From: Oscillospiraceae bacterium | GTDB taxonomy: Bacteria > Bacillota_A > Clostridia > Oscillospirales > Oscillospiraceae | Assembly (NCBI GenBank): GCA_017456105.1 | Contig: JAFTKA010000004.1 | Span: 1 to 62,064, forward strand | Reading direction: 5' to 3' | Length of the DNA: 62,064 bases | Shown: positions 16,249-25,400 of the stretch, piece after piece | How positions within the stretch are numbered: position 1 is the first letter of the stretch | Layout: every line of letters begins with the position of its first letter | The notes under the pieces: generated by a model | The model's input: only the letters and a program-made list of their open reading frames with translations | Databases searched by the model: none | Told to the model about the DNA's origin: nothing | Made by a program: the position numbers and the translations under genes

Positions 16249-16667
16249 AAGGTTTTTGGAAAGAGTTTTTCCTGCGTGGCCTGCTGGCCGCCAGCGGCGG
16301 TCCGGTGGTGCTGGCCATTATCTACGGCATTTTAGGTGCCACCGGTGAGGTAGCCTTCCTGACTCCCAACGAGGTCTGCAGAGGCATTTTGACCATCACC
16401 CTGCTGGCCCTTATTGTGGCAGGAATGACCGCCGTTTACAAGCAAGAGCAGCTGCCCCTGCCCATGGCAATTTTGCTCCACGGCGGTGCGTTGTATATTG
16501 CCTACCTTCTCACCTATCTCATCAACGGCTGGCTGCCCAATCAGCGGACACCCATTCTGGTATTTTCGGGCATTTTCCTGGCAGGCTACGCCATCATTTG
16601 GCTCATCATCTACTGTGTTGAAAAATCCAAAGCCAAGAAAATCAACAAAATACTAAATGACCAATAA
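16245..16667 (+). CDS. DUF3021 membrane protein
   Basis: A 140-residue protein with four hydrophobic segments (about 10-32, 43-62, 73-95, 103-127) and a basic tail. It matches DUF3021, the usual partner of stand-alone LytTR regulators, including the FLRGLLAASGGPVVLAIIYG start. The 4-bp overlap (ATGA) with the LytTR gene supports a two-protein membrane-regulator unit. Confidence 0.88.
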   Translation: MKGFWKEFFLRGLLAASGGPVVLAIIYGILGATGEVAFLTPNEVCRGILTITLLALIVAGMTAVYKQEQLPLPMAILLHGGALYIAYLLTYLINGWLPNQRTPILVFSGIFLAGYAIIWLIIYCVEKSKAKKINKILNDQ

Positions 16668-16669
16668 CC

Positions 16670-16706
16670 AAAAGTGCGTTGCAGTAACCTGCAACGCACT
16701 TTTCCT
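16670..16706 (+). terminator. Terminator of LytTR-DUF3021 operon
   Basis: Perfect 15-bp stem AAAAGTGCGTTGCAG / CTGCAACGCACTTTT (16670-16684 / 16689-16703). Confidence 0.88.
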
Positions 16707-16717
16707 GTAAGATATTC

Positions 16718-16747
16718 TTGACTTATAACCCGCTTAGAAAGTATACT
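16718..16747 (+). promoter_or_regulatory. glnA promoter
   Basis: TTGACT (16718-16723), 18 bp, TATACT (16742-16747). No GlnR-type TGTNA-N7-TNACA operator was recognised. Confidence 0.7.
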
Positions 16748-16780
16748 AGATGCAGAAAACATAGAAAAGGAGCGAATACA

Positions 16781-18205
16781 ATGGCAAAAAGCATTCAAGA
16801 TGTTCTTGCGATCATCAAAGAAAACGGCATTAAGATGGTGGACTTCAAAATGGTGGATATCCACGGACAGTATCGCCACGTAACGATCCCCGCCGAAAAC
16901 TTCTCCGAGGATACCATGAAAAGCGGCATTGGTTTCGACGCCTCCAACTACGGCTACGCTGTCGTGGAAAAGAGCGACATGGTGTTTATCCCCGATCCGG
17001 ACACCGCTATGATCGACCCCTTCTGCTCCATTCCCACCCTGACCATGACCGGCAATGCCATGATCATTGATCACCCGGAGAACCGCCCCCTGGCTCAGTA
17101 TCCCCGGAATATCATCAAGGCCGCCGTGGCCTATATGAAGGAGCTGGGTATTGCCGATGAAATGAAGATCCTGCCGGAGTTTGAGTTTTATTTGTTCGAC
17201 GATGTAACCTGGGGTGTGCAGGGCAACTACATCGGTGCTTCCGTGGACGCCTCCCAGTCCTACTGGAACTCTGCCACCGACGGCAAGGGCGTCATCGTTC
17301 CCAAGCAGAAGAATTACCACATTGCCAAGCCCTTCGACACCTCCTATGAGTGCCGCAGTGAGATGTGCCTGCATATGAAGAATGCCGGCATCGACATCAA
17401 CTACCACCACCCGGAGGTAGCCGCCAGCGGTCAGTATGAGATCGAGCCTCAGCTGGGTGAGGTTGTCCATATGGCAGATGCCACCATGATGATCAAGTAC
17501 ATCATTCACAATACCGCTCTGAAGTATGGCAAAAGTGCCACCTTTATGCCCAAGCCCATCTACGGTGAGGCCGGCAGCGGTATGCACGTACATATGATCC
17601 TGTTTAAGGACGGCCAGCCGGTCTTCTCCGATGATAACGGCTACTCCCACCTGAGCCAGACTGCCCACTATTTTATGGGCGGTATCCTGAAGCACATCGC
17701 ATCTCTTTGTGCCATCACCAATCCCAGCACCAATTCCTTCAAGCGGCTGGTACCCGGCTTTGAAGCTCCCGTAACCGTGGGCTATGCCACCTCCAACCGC
17801 AGTGCCGTGATCCGGATCCCCGCCTACGCCAAGAGCCCCGACAAACGCCGCTTTGAGCTGCGGAATCCTGATGCCACCTGTAACCCCTATTTCTGCTACG
17901 CAGCGATCCTGATGGCAGGCCTTGACGGTGTGAAGAACAAGATCGATCCTCATGAAAACGGCTGGGGTCCCTACGACTTTAACCTGTACCACCTGTCTGA
18001 CGAGGAAAAGGCCAAGCTGACCCAGCTGCCCACCCGTCTGGAAGATGCCCTCAGTGCTTTGGAAGAAGACCACGATTACCTGACCGCAGGCGGTGTCTTC
18101 CCCGAAGAGCTGCTTAATAACCTGATCAAGACCAAGCGGGCCGAATGCAGCGAGATGTCCAAGATCCCCCACCCCGCTGAGTTTGACAGATACTACAACC
18201 TGTAA
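16781..18205 (+). CDS. glnA: Glutamine synthetase type I
   Basis: A 474-residue protein making glutamine from glutamate, ammonia and ATP. The N-terminal beta-grasp domain includes VDFKMVDIHGQYRHVTIP; the catalytic domain has FEFYLFDDV, the ATP-site GSGMHVHM and NPSTNSFKRLVPGFEAP motifs, and RIPAYAKSPDKRRFELR. The length matches the long bacterial (beta-like) form. NLYHLSDEE near residue 405 aligns with the adenylylation-tyrosine region of that form, although adenylylation in this organism is unproven. The ATG at 16781 has AAAAGGAG upstream. It sits alone between its own promoter and a strong terminator. Confidence 0.95.
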   Translation: MAKSIQDVLAIIKENGIKMVDFKMVDIHGQYRHVTIPAENFSEDTMKSGIGFDASNYGYAVVEKSDMVFIPDPDTAMIDPFCSIPTLTMTGNAMIIDHPENRPLAQYPRNIIKAAVAYMKELGIADEMKILPEFEFYLFDDVTWGVQGNYIGASVDASQSYWNSATDGKGVIVPKQKNYHIAKPFDTSYECRSEMCLHMKNAGIDINYHHPEVAASGQYEIEPQLGEVVHMADATMMIKYIIHNTALKYGKSATFMPKPIYGEAGSGMHVHMILFKDGQPVFSDDNGYSHLSQTAHYFMGGILKHIASLCAITNPSTNSFKRLVPGFEAPVTVGYATSNRSAVIRIPAYAKSPDKRRFELRNPDATCNPYFCYAAILMAGLDGVKNKIDPHENGWGPYDFNLYHLSDEEKAKLTQLPTRLEDALSALEEDHDYLTAGGVFPEELLNNLIKTKRAECSEMSKIPHPAEFDRYYNL

Positions 18206-18208
18206 AAT

Positions 18209-18238
18209 AATCCCGGGACTTTCGTCCCGGGATTTTCT
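18209..18238 (+). terminator. glnA terminator
   Basis: 11-bp stem around TTTC (18209-18219 / 18224-18234, core TCCCGGGAC) with a T-rich tail. It also lies at the 3' end of the convergent rnfB. Confidence 0.85.
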
Positions 18239-19117
18239 TTATAGTACCGCGTCGGGGTTATTCCTGGAGTGTACCAGACCCGCGTCCGGCAGATTTTCCA
18301 CATTGGAGTCCTTAATAAGCTTTTTAGGACAGACCGTGGCACATAGGCCGCAGTTGTCGCATTTGCTGTAATCGATGGTCGCCAGATTGTTGGTAACGGT
18401 AATAGCGTCGTTGGGGCAGATCCGGCTGCACATACCGCAGCCCACGCAGCCCACCGTGCAACCCCGGGTGGTAACCGCACCCTTTGCCATGGAGTTACAG
18501 GCGATCACCACGTTCCGTCCCGGCTCCACCGGCACGATCAGATCCCGGGGGCAGGCCTTGGCACAGGCCATACAGCCTACGCACAGATCCTCGTCCACCA
18601 CCGCCACACCGTTCTGCACGGAAATAGCACCGTATTTACAGGCCTTCACGCAGCTGCCGTAGCCTAAACAGCCAAACTTGCAGGACAGAGGGCCACGACC
18701 GCCCACCTTGGAGGCTGCCATACAGTCGTGGATACCCTCGTATGTACCCTTGGTTCTTGCACCGTAGATCAGGTTGCCGTCCTTATTGTAGATCTTTTCA
18801 CCGGAGCAGCGGACCAGGGCCACTCTCCGGGTAACGGAAACCGCCTCCACGCCCATAATGGCCGCCATGGCCTGGGCGGACTCGTTTCCGCCGGAGGTGC
18901 ATTTATCGATACCCACTTCTCCGTTTAGAACCGCTTCGGCGTAGCTGCCGCAGCCGGCATAGCCGCAGCCGCCGCAGTTGGCACAGGGCAGGCAGCTGTT
19001 CAGCTGCTCCAGCCGGGGATCGGTCTTAACATAGAACACCTTGGAGGCCGCCGCCAAAATCAGTCCAAAGATTACACTTAAGCCACCCAAAAAGGCGATG
19101 GCAATCAAAATTTCCAT
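18239..19117 (-). CDS. rnfB: Rnf complex subunit RnfB
   Basis: A 292-residue subunit that receives electrons from ferredoxin for the Na+/H+-pumping Rnf complex. One N-terminal membrane helix is followed by the 4Fe-4S motif LPCANCGGCGYAGCGSYAEA with a later Cys. Then come ferredoxin-like pairs: CKFGCLGYGSCVKACKYGA, CVGCMACAKACPRD, CVGCGMCSRICPND and CDNCGLCATVCPKK. The many clusters match the clostridial type. It is last in rnfCDGEAB, 11 bp after rnfA. Confidence 0.95.
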   Translation of the reverse strand: MEILIAIAFLGGLSVIFGLILAAASKVFYVKTDPRLEQLNSCLPCANCGGCGYAGCGSYAEAVLNGEVGIDKCTSGGNESAQAMAAIMGVEAVSVTRRVALVRCSGEKIYNKDGNLIYGARTKGTYEGIHDCMAASKVGGRGPLSCKFGCLGYGSCVKACKYGAISVQNGVAVVDEDLCVGCMACAKACPRDLIVPVEPGRNVVIACNSMAKGAVTTRGCTVGCVGCGMCSRICPNDAITVTNNLATIDYSKCDNCGLCATVCPKKLIKDSNVENLPDAGLVHSRNNPDAVL

Positions 19118-19128
19118 ACCGCCACCTC

Positions 19129-19701
19129 CTAGAACCGCATGCCGGAAAAGCCCATAAAGGCCAAAGCCAGCAATCCGGCAGAGATCAGGGCAATGGGATA
19201 GCCCTTAAAGCTTTCCGGCGGGGTGGCCTTATCCACCCGTTCCCGGAGGGAGGCAAACAGTACGATCGCCAGCAAAAAGCCAAGACCGCTGGCACAACCG
19301 TTGACAACGCTCAAAAGCAGGTTGTAATTTTTCTGAGCATTGACCAGTACCACACCCAGCACCGCACAGTTGGTGGTAATCAGGGGCAGGTACACGCCCA
19401 AGGCATTATACAGAGTGCGTACCTTCTTTTTCAGGAACATTTCCACCAGCTGCACGATGGACGCGATCACCAAAATAAACGCCACCGTCTGCATATAGGA
19501 AAGTCCCAATGCGATCAATAAGCTGTTGACAAAATAGCACATTAAAGAAGCAAGGGTCATAACGAAGGTAACCGCCATACCCATGCCCACTGCCGCGTTG
19601 ATCCGGGTAGAAACGCCCAAAAACGGGCAGATGCCCAAAAATCTCACCAAAACATAGTTTTCACTCAGGAGAGCGGCAATAATAATGGTTACGATCTGCA
19701 T
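19129..19701 (-). CDS. rnfA: Rnf complex subunit RnfA
   Basis: A 190-residue integral membrane protein with six predicted helices. It contains the family's LVRFLGICPFLGVSTRINAAVGMG stretch (shortened) and the inner-half LPLITTNCAVLGVVLV. RnfA and RnfE are inverted-topology homologues that hold an intramembrane 2Fe-2S cluster through the NCAVLG-type cysteines. The start ATG overlaps the rnfE stop (TAATG). Confidence 0.95.
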   Translation of the reverse strand: MQIVTIIIAALLSENYVLVRFLGICPFLGVSTRINAAVGMGMAVTFVMTLASLMCYFVNSLLIALGLSYMQTVAFILVIASIVQLVEMFLKKKVRTLYNALGVYLPLITTNCAVLGVVLVNAQKNYNLLLSVVNGCASGLGFLLAIVLFASLRERVDKATPPESFKGYPIALISAGLLALAFMGFSGMRF

Positions 19702-20345
19702 TATTTACCTGCCTCCTTTTTCTTGTTTTTCCGGTCCAAACGGCGAGTCAGCCACTGAGAGCCTGCCAAAATAAAGCCCAGGGTCAAAAAGCCGCCCACG
19801 GGCATTACCACCAGCATGGCCGGATACTCAGCCGGAATGATCCGGATCCCTTCGCCGCCGTTTAAGAGACCGCCGCCAAATGTACCTGCACCCAGCAGCT
19901 CCCGAATAATACACACCAGCACCAGAGCCACCGTATAACCGATGCCCTGGCACAGGCCGTCCACAGCAGAAGCAACTACCCCGTGCTTGGAGGCAAAGCC
20001 CTCTGCCCGGCCCAACACGATGCAGTTCACCACGATCAGGGGAATAAAGACACCCAGACTTTCGGAAAGTGCCGGAAGATAGGCCTTTAACAGTAGATCA
20101 ATGATGGTTACAAAGCCGGCAATAATGGTAATATAGGCCGCGATCCGGATCTGGGACGGGATCACCTTCCGCAGAGCGGAAATCATAATATTAGAGCAAA
20201 TGGTAATGACCGTAACCGCCACGCCCATACCGAGACCGTTGAACAGACTGGTGGAAATGGCCAGGGTAGAACACATACCCAGCATCTGCACCAGCACCGG
20301 GTTACGGGTTAAGACACCTTCTTTGAATTGTTTTTTGAAACTCAT
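19701..20345 (-). CDS. rnfE: Rnf complex subunit RnfE
   Basis: A 214-residue membrane protein homologous to RnfA, with six helices. It has NPVLVQMLGMCSTLAISTSL at the N-terminus and IPLIVVNCIVLGRAEGFAS centrally, both carrying the conserved cysteines. The tail is basic (KNKKKEAGK). It overlaps rnfG by 4 bp and has a GGAGG site. Confidence 0.95.
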   Translation of the reverse strand: MSFKKQFKEGVLTRNPVLVQMLGMCSTLAISTSLFNGLGMGVAVTVITICSNIMISALRKVIPSQIRIAAYITIIAGFVTIIDLLLKAYLPALSESLGVFIPLIVVNCIVLGRAEGFASKHGVVASAVDGLCQGIGYTVALVLVCIIRELLGAGTFGGGLLNGGEGIRIIPAEYPAMLVVMPVGGFLTLGFILAGSQWLTRRLDRKNKKKEAGK

Positions 20346-20902
20346 GAGATGCCTCCTAACCCTGCGGTGCAGGCAATAGCCGCATTGATACCGTCGCAGA
20401 TGGCCCGGGAGGTAATGGTGGCATTGGTAATGGCATCGATCTGACCGCCGTCCTTATCCACACGCACCTCTCCCTGTCCCACAAACTGATCCCGGAAGGC
20501 CGTACCTGCAGAGGTGGTGGACGCCGCCACCGCACCAAGGCCTGCACTTTCCGTATGGGAGATCACGGAAATTCCCAGAACCTTGCCGTCCTTGCCCACG
20601 CCCACCATCAGGGTGATGGGGCCGTCAAAGCCGGCAGGTGTTACCTCCACCGCATAGCCGCTTTCGCCCTCGTAGACTTTGGTTACCAGGCCGGTATCAT
20701 CTAAAAACTCGGTAATTTCCTTTTGATAGCCGCCGGGCAAAACCGCCTTGATGGCCTTTTCGGTCTTTTCCAAAGTAGACTGTGCAATGATGGGTTCTGT
20801 CATTTTGTTGACCGCCGCCAGTGCCGCGGCAACCACCGCGGCAATGATCAGAAGCGTGATAGTCAGCCGCATCACATACCCGAAAACAGAAGCTTTTTTC
20901 AT
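20342..20902 (-). CDS. rnfG: Rnf complex subunit RnfG
   Basis: A 186-residue membrane-anchored flavoprotein: one N-terminal helix, then an external FMN-binding domain. The covalent-FMN motif is TNATITSRAI near residue 160 (S/T-G/N-A-T class), where the second Thr takes FMN from ApbE. An apbE gene lies across the divergent promoter at 24348. It overlaps both rnfD and rnfE by 4 bp. Confidence 0.95.
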   Translation of the reverse strand: MKKASVFGYVMRLTITLLIIAAVVAAALAAVNKMTEPIIAQSTLEKTEKAIKAVLPGGYQKEITEFLDDTGLVTKVYEGESGYAVEVTPAGFDGPITLMVGVGKDGKVLGISVISHTESAGLGAVAASTTSAGTAFRDQFVGQGEVRVDKDGGQIDAITNATITSRAICDGINAAIACTAGLGGIS

Positions 20903-21888
20903 GCTTTCTCCTTTCTGGCTCCGTATCTGACCGGGCGACCGATCCGGTCCAGCAGCACTACACAGGCATTCATAATGAGGATCGCGTAGGAAACGCCCTC
21001 GTTATAGCTGCCGAAATAACGAATGAGGATCGTAAGGATACCGCAGCCGATGCCGTAAACGATCTGACCCCACCTGGTAATGGGAGAGGTTACATAGTCC
21101 GTAGCCATAAAGATCGCACCCAGCATCAGACCGCCGCTGCAGAGCTGTGCGGCCGTCCATATGAGCCGGTCGTTGCCCCGGGGGAACAGAAAACTCAGCA
21201 CCGCCACCGTACCGATAAAGGACAGCGGGATTCTGACGGTAATTACCTTCCGGATCAGTAAGTACGCAAAGCCGATCAGCAGTAAGATCACGGAGGTCTC
21301 ACCGATACTGCCGCCGATCCTGCCTAAGAACATATCCAAAAGAGAATCCTCCGGTAGCTGACCCTGATGCATGGCCGCCAAGGGAGTCGCACCGGTAACC
21401 ACGTCCACGGAAGAAAATATGTCAGCCCGATTTTCCCAGCCCACCTTCACCCAGGTGGACATGGCCGCAGGCCAGCTGGCCAAAAAAGCTCTGGCCGCCA
21501 GAGCGGGATTAAACAGGTTTCTGCCCACACCGCCAAAGAGCATCTTCACCACGATAATGGCAAACAGATCGCCCAAAATCAGCTGCCAGTAGGCGATGGA
21601 AACCGGGCAGACAAAAGCCAGCAGCACACCGGTAACACAGGCAGACAGATCATAGGCCTTGTCGTCCTGCTTCATAAATCTGCACCATAGCTTTTCAAAG
21701 ATCACGCAGGCGGCAACAGACAAAAGCGTTAACACCAATGCCCTGAGGCCGAAGAAATACACAGATCCACAAAGAGCCGGCAGCAGTGCGATCAGCACAT
21801 CTCGCATGATGATCCGGGTAGTGGTCTTTGTGTGGGCATGAGGAGAGCTGGAAATGGTCAGTTCATAATAATACCGCATATGGGACAT
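20899..21888 (-). CDS. rnfD: Rnf complex subunit RnfD
   Basis: A 329-residue membrane protein with about nine helices. The covalent-FMN motif is VVTGATPLAAM near residue 160. The start MSHMRYYYELTISSSPHAHTK resembles other clostridial RnfD N-termini. The gene starts 12 bp after rnfC. Confidence 0.95.
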   Translation of the reverse strand: MSHMRYYYELTISSSPHAHTKTTTRIIMRDVLIALLPALCGSVYFFGLRALVLTLLSVAACVIFEKLWCRFMKQDDKAYDLSACVTGVLLAFVCPVSIAYWQLILGDLFAIIVVKMLFGGVGRNLFNPALAARAFLASWPAAMSTWVKVGWENRADIFSSVDVVTGATPLAAMHQGQLPEDSLLDMFLGRIGGSIGETSVILLLIGFAYLLIRKVITVRIPLSFIGTVAVLSFLFPRGNDRLIWTAAQLCSGGLMLGAIFMATDYVTSPITRWGQIVYGIGCGILTILIRYFGSYNEGVSYAILIMNACVVLLDRIGRPVRYGARKEKA

Positions 21889-21900
21889 AAACTCTCCTCC

Positions 21901-23214
21901 TTACTTTTTTTCTGATGCGTCCCGGAGCTTTTGCTTACCGGAGCGGAAGGCCAATACCAGCGGTACGCTGGCAGGGCAGTTGTAGGCACAGCAGCCGCAC
22001 TCACAGCAATCCATCAGGTGGGTCGCCTGCATTTCCTCGATGTGGTTGGAGTACAGTGCCTTGTACATCAGTACCGGCATCAGCTTCATAGGACACACAT
22101 CGATACATTTTCCGCAGCGAATGCAGTGGGGTTCTTTGACGGTATAGCGATTCTTTTTGCCCAGAACCGTTACCGCATTACAGGCCTTGGTGGTGGGAAC
22201 GGACAAATCGAACTGGGCAATACCCATCATCGGTCCGCCGCAAAGCACTTTATAAGGCACTTCCGAATGGCCACAGGCCTCCACCAAATCGTTATAGCTG
22301 GTGCCAATGGGTACCATCAGGTTCTTGGGCTCCATCAGAATATCACCGGTTACCGTAACGATCCGCTTTATCAGGGGCATACCCTCATAAACAGCGTCGT
22401 GGATCGCCTTACAGGTGGCGGCGTTGAATACCGCACAACCAACGGCCACAGGCAGACCGCCGCTGGGCACTTCCCGGCCTGTGATGGACTGGATCAGCTG
22501 CTTTTCCGCACCCTGAGGGTACTTGGCAGGCAGTACATTGACCTCTACACCGGAATCGGCCACATAGGCCTTTAATGCTCGGATCGCCTCAGGCTTATTG
22601 TCCTCAATGCCGATATGGGCCTTTTGCAGACCTAAGATCTTCATAATGATCTTAATACCGGAGATCAGCTCCTTGGGATATTCCCGGCAGAGCCGATCAT
22701 CGGCAGTTATGTAGGGTTCGCATTCGCCGGCATTGATGATAATGGTGTCCTCCTTGCCCATACCGCCGGAAAGCTTCACGTGGGTGGGAAAAGCCGCACC
22801 GCCCATGCCGGTAATTCCCGCTTCCCGGATAATGCCGATCAGCTCCTCCGGGGTCAGTGCCGCCACCTCTTCCGGGGTGCGGGGCTTGATGTCCTCACAC
22901 AAGGTGTACTGATGGTCATTTTCGATGACCACACTCATGACTGTAACACCGCTGGAATGGGGTTTCGCCTCCACAGCCTTGACTGTGCCGGAGACCGGGG
23001 CGTGAACGGGCACGCAAAGGCCCTCATGGTCTCCGATCTTCTGCCCCATCTTTACTGCATCGTTTTTCTTCACCAGGGGCTCACAGGGCACGCCGATATG
23101 CTGGGACATATTCACAACCAACGTGTCCGGTGCAGGAAACTCCTGTACCGGCAGATCCCGGGTATAGTGCTTATTATCCTTCGGGTGAATTCCACCAAAA
23201 AAAGAGAATGCCAC
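21901..23214 (-). CDS. rnfC: Rnf complex subunit RnfC
   Basis: A 437-residue peripheral subunit and the NADH/NAD+ reaction site. It has a GGIHP N-terminus, an NADH/FMN region (GMGGAAFPTHVKLS, then INAGECEPYITADD), an SLBB-type domain and two C-terminal 4Fe-4S motifs (CIRCGKCIDVCPMK, CCECGCCAYNCPAS). Translation starts at GTG 23214, 7 bp after AGAGGTG; no better ATG is available. It is first in the rnf operon. Confidence 0.95.
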   Translation of the reverse strand: MAFSFFGGIHPKDNKHYTRDLPVQEFPAPDTLVVNMSQHIGVPCEPLVKKNDAVKMGQKIGDHEGLCVPVHAPVSGTVKAVEAKPHSSGVTVMSVVIENDHQYTLCEDIKPRTPEEVAALTPEELIGIIREAGITGMGGAAFPTHVKLSGGMGKEDTIIINAGECEPYITADDRLCREYPKELISGIKIIMKILGLQKAHIGIEDNKPEAIRALKAYVADSGVEVNVLPAKYPQGAEKQLIQSITGREVPSGGLPVAVGCAVFNAATCKAIHDAVYEGMPLIKRIVTVTGDILMEPKNLMVPIGTSYNDLVEACGHSEVPYKVLCGGPMMGIAQFDLSVPTTKACNAVTVLGKKNRYTVKEPHCIRCGKCIDVCPMKLMPVLMYKALYSNHIEEMQATHLMDCCECGCCAYNCPASVPLVLAFRSGKQKLRDASEKK

Positions 23215-23255
23215 GCTGTTTCACCTCTTTGTTAAATTCTTTCTTGGCAGCATTT

Positions 23256-23284
23256 ATTATAACGTACGTTTTCGGATCTGTCTA
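23256..23284 (-). promoter_or_regulatory. rnf operon promoter
   Basis: Minus strand: TAGACA (23284-23279), 17-bp spacer containing the palindrome AACGTACGTT, TATAAT (23261-23256). Confidence 0.75.
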
Positions 23285-23380
23285 CTGTTTTTTAGCAATT
23301 TTGCACAAATTTCGATAAGAAAATATGTTTATATCGATATAAATAGACGGAAAACGAGGATCTAATTTCCTCCGCCCCTC

Positions 23381-23409
23381 TTTACAAAAAGTGTAGAAAT
23401 CGGTATAAT
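23381..23409 (+). promoter_or_regulatory. Promoter of NusG-II / Gx / apbE operon
   Basis: TTTACA (23381-23386), 17 bp, TATAAT (23404-23409). It diverges from the rnf promoter across about 100 bp. Confidence 0.78.
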
Positions 23410-23440
23410 CTCCATAAGAAACCGGAAAGGAGGCCGCCAA

Positions 23441-23812
23441 ATGAGATTGCGTTTTCAAAAAGGAGACTTTATAGCCATCGCCGCTGTTTTGCTTTTGGCG
23501 GCTCTGGTCTTCTTCCTGTTTTTGCCAAAATCCCACACCCCCGGCGTCCGGGCAGATATCTATCAAAACGGCCAGCTTCTCCGGTCGGTAGCTTTATCCA
23601 GGGATACGGAATTTACCGTAACCGGGACCTATACCAACACCATCACCGTAAAAGATGGCCGGATCTCCGTAACCGCTTCCACCTGCCCCGGTGAGGACTG
23701 TGTCCATTGCGGCCCGCTGGATACCCCGGGACGCAGCATCGTATGTCTTCCCAACGGCATGGAGATCCGGGTATCCGGCGAAGCCGGCGATGTGGACTTT
23801 GCAGTGGGGTAA
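23441..23812 (+). CDS. NusG domain II-containing membrane-anchored protein
   Basis: A 123-residue protein with an N-terminal helix (about 8-28) and an external NusG-II-like beta domain. The pattern ADIYQNGQLLRSVAL, then CPGEDCVHCG near residue 85, then SIVCLPNGMEIRV is family-typical; the paired cysteines may bind metal or form disulfides. In Clostridia this gene is often beside Gx and apbE near rnf. It is not a transcription factor. The exact role in Rnf or flavin assembly is unknown. Confidence 0.87.
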   Translation: MRLRFQKGDFIAIAAVLLLAALVFFLFLPKSHTPGVRADIYQNGQLLRSVALSRDTEFTVTGTYTNTITVKDGRISVTASTCPGEDCVHCGPLDTPGRSIVCLPNGMEIRVSGEAGDVDFAVG

Positions 23813-23817
23813 GATTT

Positions 23818-24351
23818 ATGAAACGAGTAAAAGAAATCGCCTACTGCGGCATTTTGGTTGTACTGGCACTGGCCCTGTCCTTTATGGAACAGTTTATTCC
23901 CCTGCAGGCATTCATACCCCTGCCCGGCATCAAACTGGGTCTTGCCAATTTGGTTACCTTGGTAGCCCTGTACCTGTTTAAGCCCAAATACGCCTTTGCA
24001 ATTCTGATCCCCCGCTGCCTTTTGGGTGCGGTCTTTGGCAGCGGTATTACCGGTCTGCTGTTTTCCTTAAGCGGAGGCTTGCTTTCTTTGTGTGTTATGG
24101 CTCTTGCCAAAAAAGCACCCCTGCTTTCCATCTGCGGTGTGAGTGTTTTGGGTGCGGCCGTCCATAATATCGGTCAGATTTTTGCCGCCATGGTGCTGAT
24201 GCATTCTATCTATATCGGTGCATATCTTCCCTATTTACTGGGCATTTCCGTGTTGACGGGTCTACTGACCGGTGTTTTGTGCGGTGGGATCTTAAAAGTC
24301 CTGCCCACCGCGACCCTACCTGCCCATATGAAAAAGGAGGCCGCCCAATGA
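23818..24351 (+). CDS. Gx transporter family protein (HepT component I-like, ECF S-type)
   Basis: A 177-residue membrane protein with five to six helices, containing IPLPGIKLGLANLVTLVAL and RCLLGAVFGSGITGLLFSLSGG. These match the family once named heptaprenyl diphosphate synthase component I and now regarded as an S-component-like transporter. It starts 6 bp after the NusG-II gene and overlaps apbE by 4 bp. It could supply a flavin or quinone-type precursor, but this is inferred from position only. Confidence 0.85.
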   Translation: MKRVKEIAYCGILVVLALALSFMEQFIPLQAFIPLPGIKLGLANLVTLVALYLFKPKYAFAILIPRCLLGAVFGSGITGLLFSLSGGLLSLCVMALAKKAPLLSICGVSVLGAAVHNIGQIFAAMVLMHSIYIGAYLPYLLGISVLTGLLTGVLCGGILKVLPTATLPAHMKKEAAQ

Positions 24352-25364
24352 AACGTCTTTTGGCCATTTGCCTTGTCTTTGTTTTACTTTTCAGTGGCTG
24401 TTCTTCTAAGCCCCAGCAGTACACCGCAACCTATCTGACCCTTTTCGACACCGTTACCACCATCATAGGCTATGCCCAATCCGAGGAAGCCTTCCGTCAG
24501 GACGCTCAGAGGACCTATGAACAGCTGGAGCGGTTCCATCAGCTATTTGATATTTATAACGAACACGAAGGGATCAACAATCTGAAGACAGTCAACGACA
24601 ATGCAGGCATTGCCCCGGTGGCCGTTGCCCCGGATATCATTAACCTTCTGCTGACCTGTAAAACCTATTATGACCTGACAGACGGAAAGGTCAACGCCGC
24701 CATGGGTAGCGTTTTGCGGCTTTGGCACGAGGCAAGAACTGCCGGTCTCCAAGACCCGGAAACTGCCGCCCTGCCGGATATGAACGCCCTTGCACAGGCC
24801 GCAGAACATACGGATTTTGATAGGGTCATTATCGACGTGCAGGCCAACACCGTGTATATCACCGACCCGGAAATGTCCCTGGACGTGGGTGCCATTGCCA
24901 AAGGCTGGGCAGCCCGACAAGCGGCACTTTCCGCACCTGCGGGTATGCTGATCAGCATCGGCGGCAATGTCTGTATCACCGGTCCAAAACAGGGCAACAC
25001 GCCCTGGGTCATCGGCATTCAGGACCCGGACGACCCCAACGCCTACCTGCACACTCTTTCCTTGCAAAAGCTGGGGTATGCTGTAGCCACCAGTGGTGAT
25101 TATCAGCGGACCTATACTGTCGACGATATGGCCTACCACCACATTATTGACCCCGCCACGCAAATGCCCCCCGACCTTTGGCGAAGCGTTACCGTGGTCT
25201 GCTATGATTCCGGTCTGGCAGACGCCCTGTCCACCGCTTTGTTTCTGCTTCCATTGGAGGAAGGTGAGGCTTTGGCTGAATCGCTTGGTGCAGAAGCCTT
25301 TTGGCTGGACGCCAACGGAAACGAGTTTATGACCATCGGCTTCCGGGATTATCTGAAATCATAA
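24348..25364 (+). CDS. apbE: FAD:protein FMN transferase (ApbE lipoprotein)
   Basis: A 338-residue enzyme that moves FMN from FAD onto Thr of RnfD/RnfG outside the membrane. The lipoprotein signal has lipobox FSGC near residue 18. Family motifs: LFDTVTTIIGYAQ, DGKVNAAMGSVLRLWH, LDVGAIAKGWAARQA, ISIGGNVCITG and HHIIDPATQ near residue 270. The gene lies opposite rnfCDGEAB, whose D and G subunits carry target motifs, so it is very likely the Rnf flavinyl transferase. Confidence 0.94.
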   Translation: MKRLLAICLVFVLLFSGCSSKPQQYTATYLTLFDTVTTIIGYAQSEEAFRQDAQRTYEQLERFHQLFDIYNEHEGINNLKTVNDNAGIAPVAVAPDIINLLLTCKTYYDLTDGKVNAAMGSVLRLWHEARTAGLQDPETAALPDMNALAQAAEHTDFDRVIIDVQANTVYITDPEMSLDVGAIAKGWAARQAALSAPAGMLISIGGNVCITGPKQGNTPWVIGIQDPDDPNAYLHTLSLQKLGYAVATSGDYQRTYTVDDMAYHHIIDPATQMPPDLWRSVTVVCYDSGLADALSTALFLLPLEEGEALAESLGAEAFWLDANGNEFMTIGFRDYLKS

Positions 25365-25365
25365 T

Positions 25366-25400
25366 AAAAAAGCGTGTTGCAGGAGCAACACGCTTTTTTA
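25366..25400. terminator. Bidirectional terminator
   Basis: Perfect 15-bp stem AAAAAAGCGTGTTGC / GCAACACGCTTTTTT around AGGA, with A/T runs on both sides. It serves apbE and the convergent nitroreductase. Confidence 0.9.
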
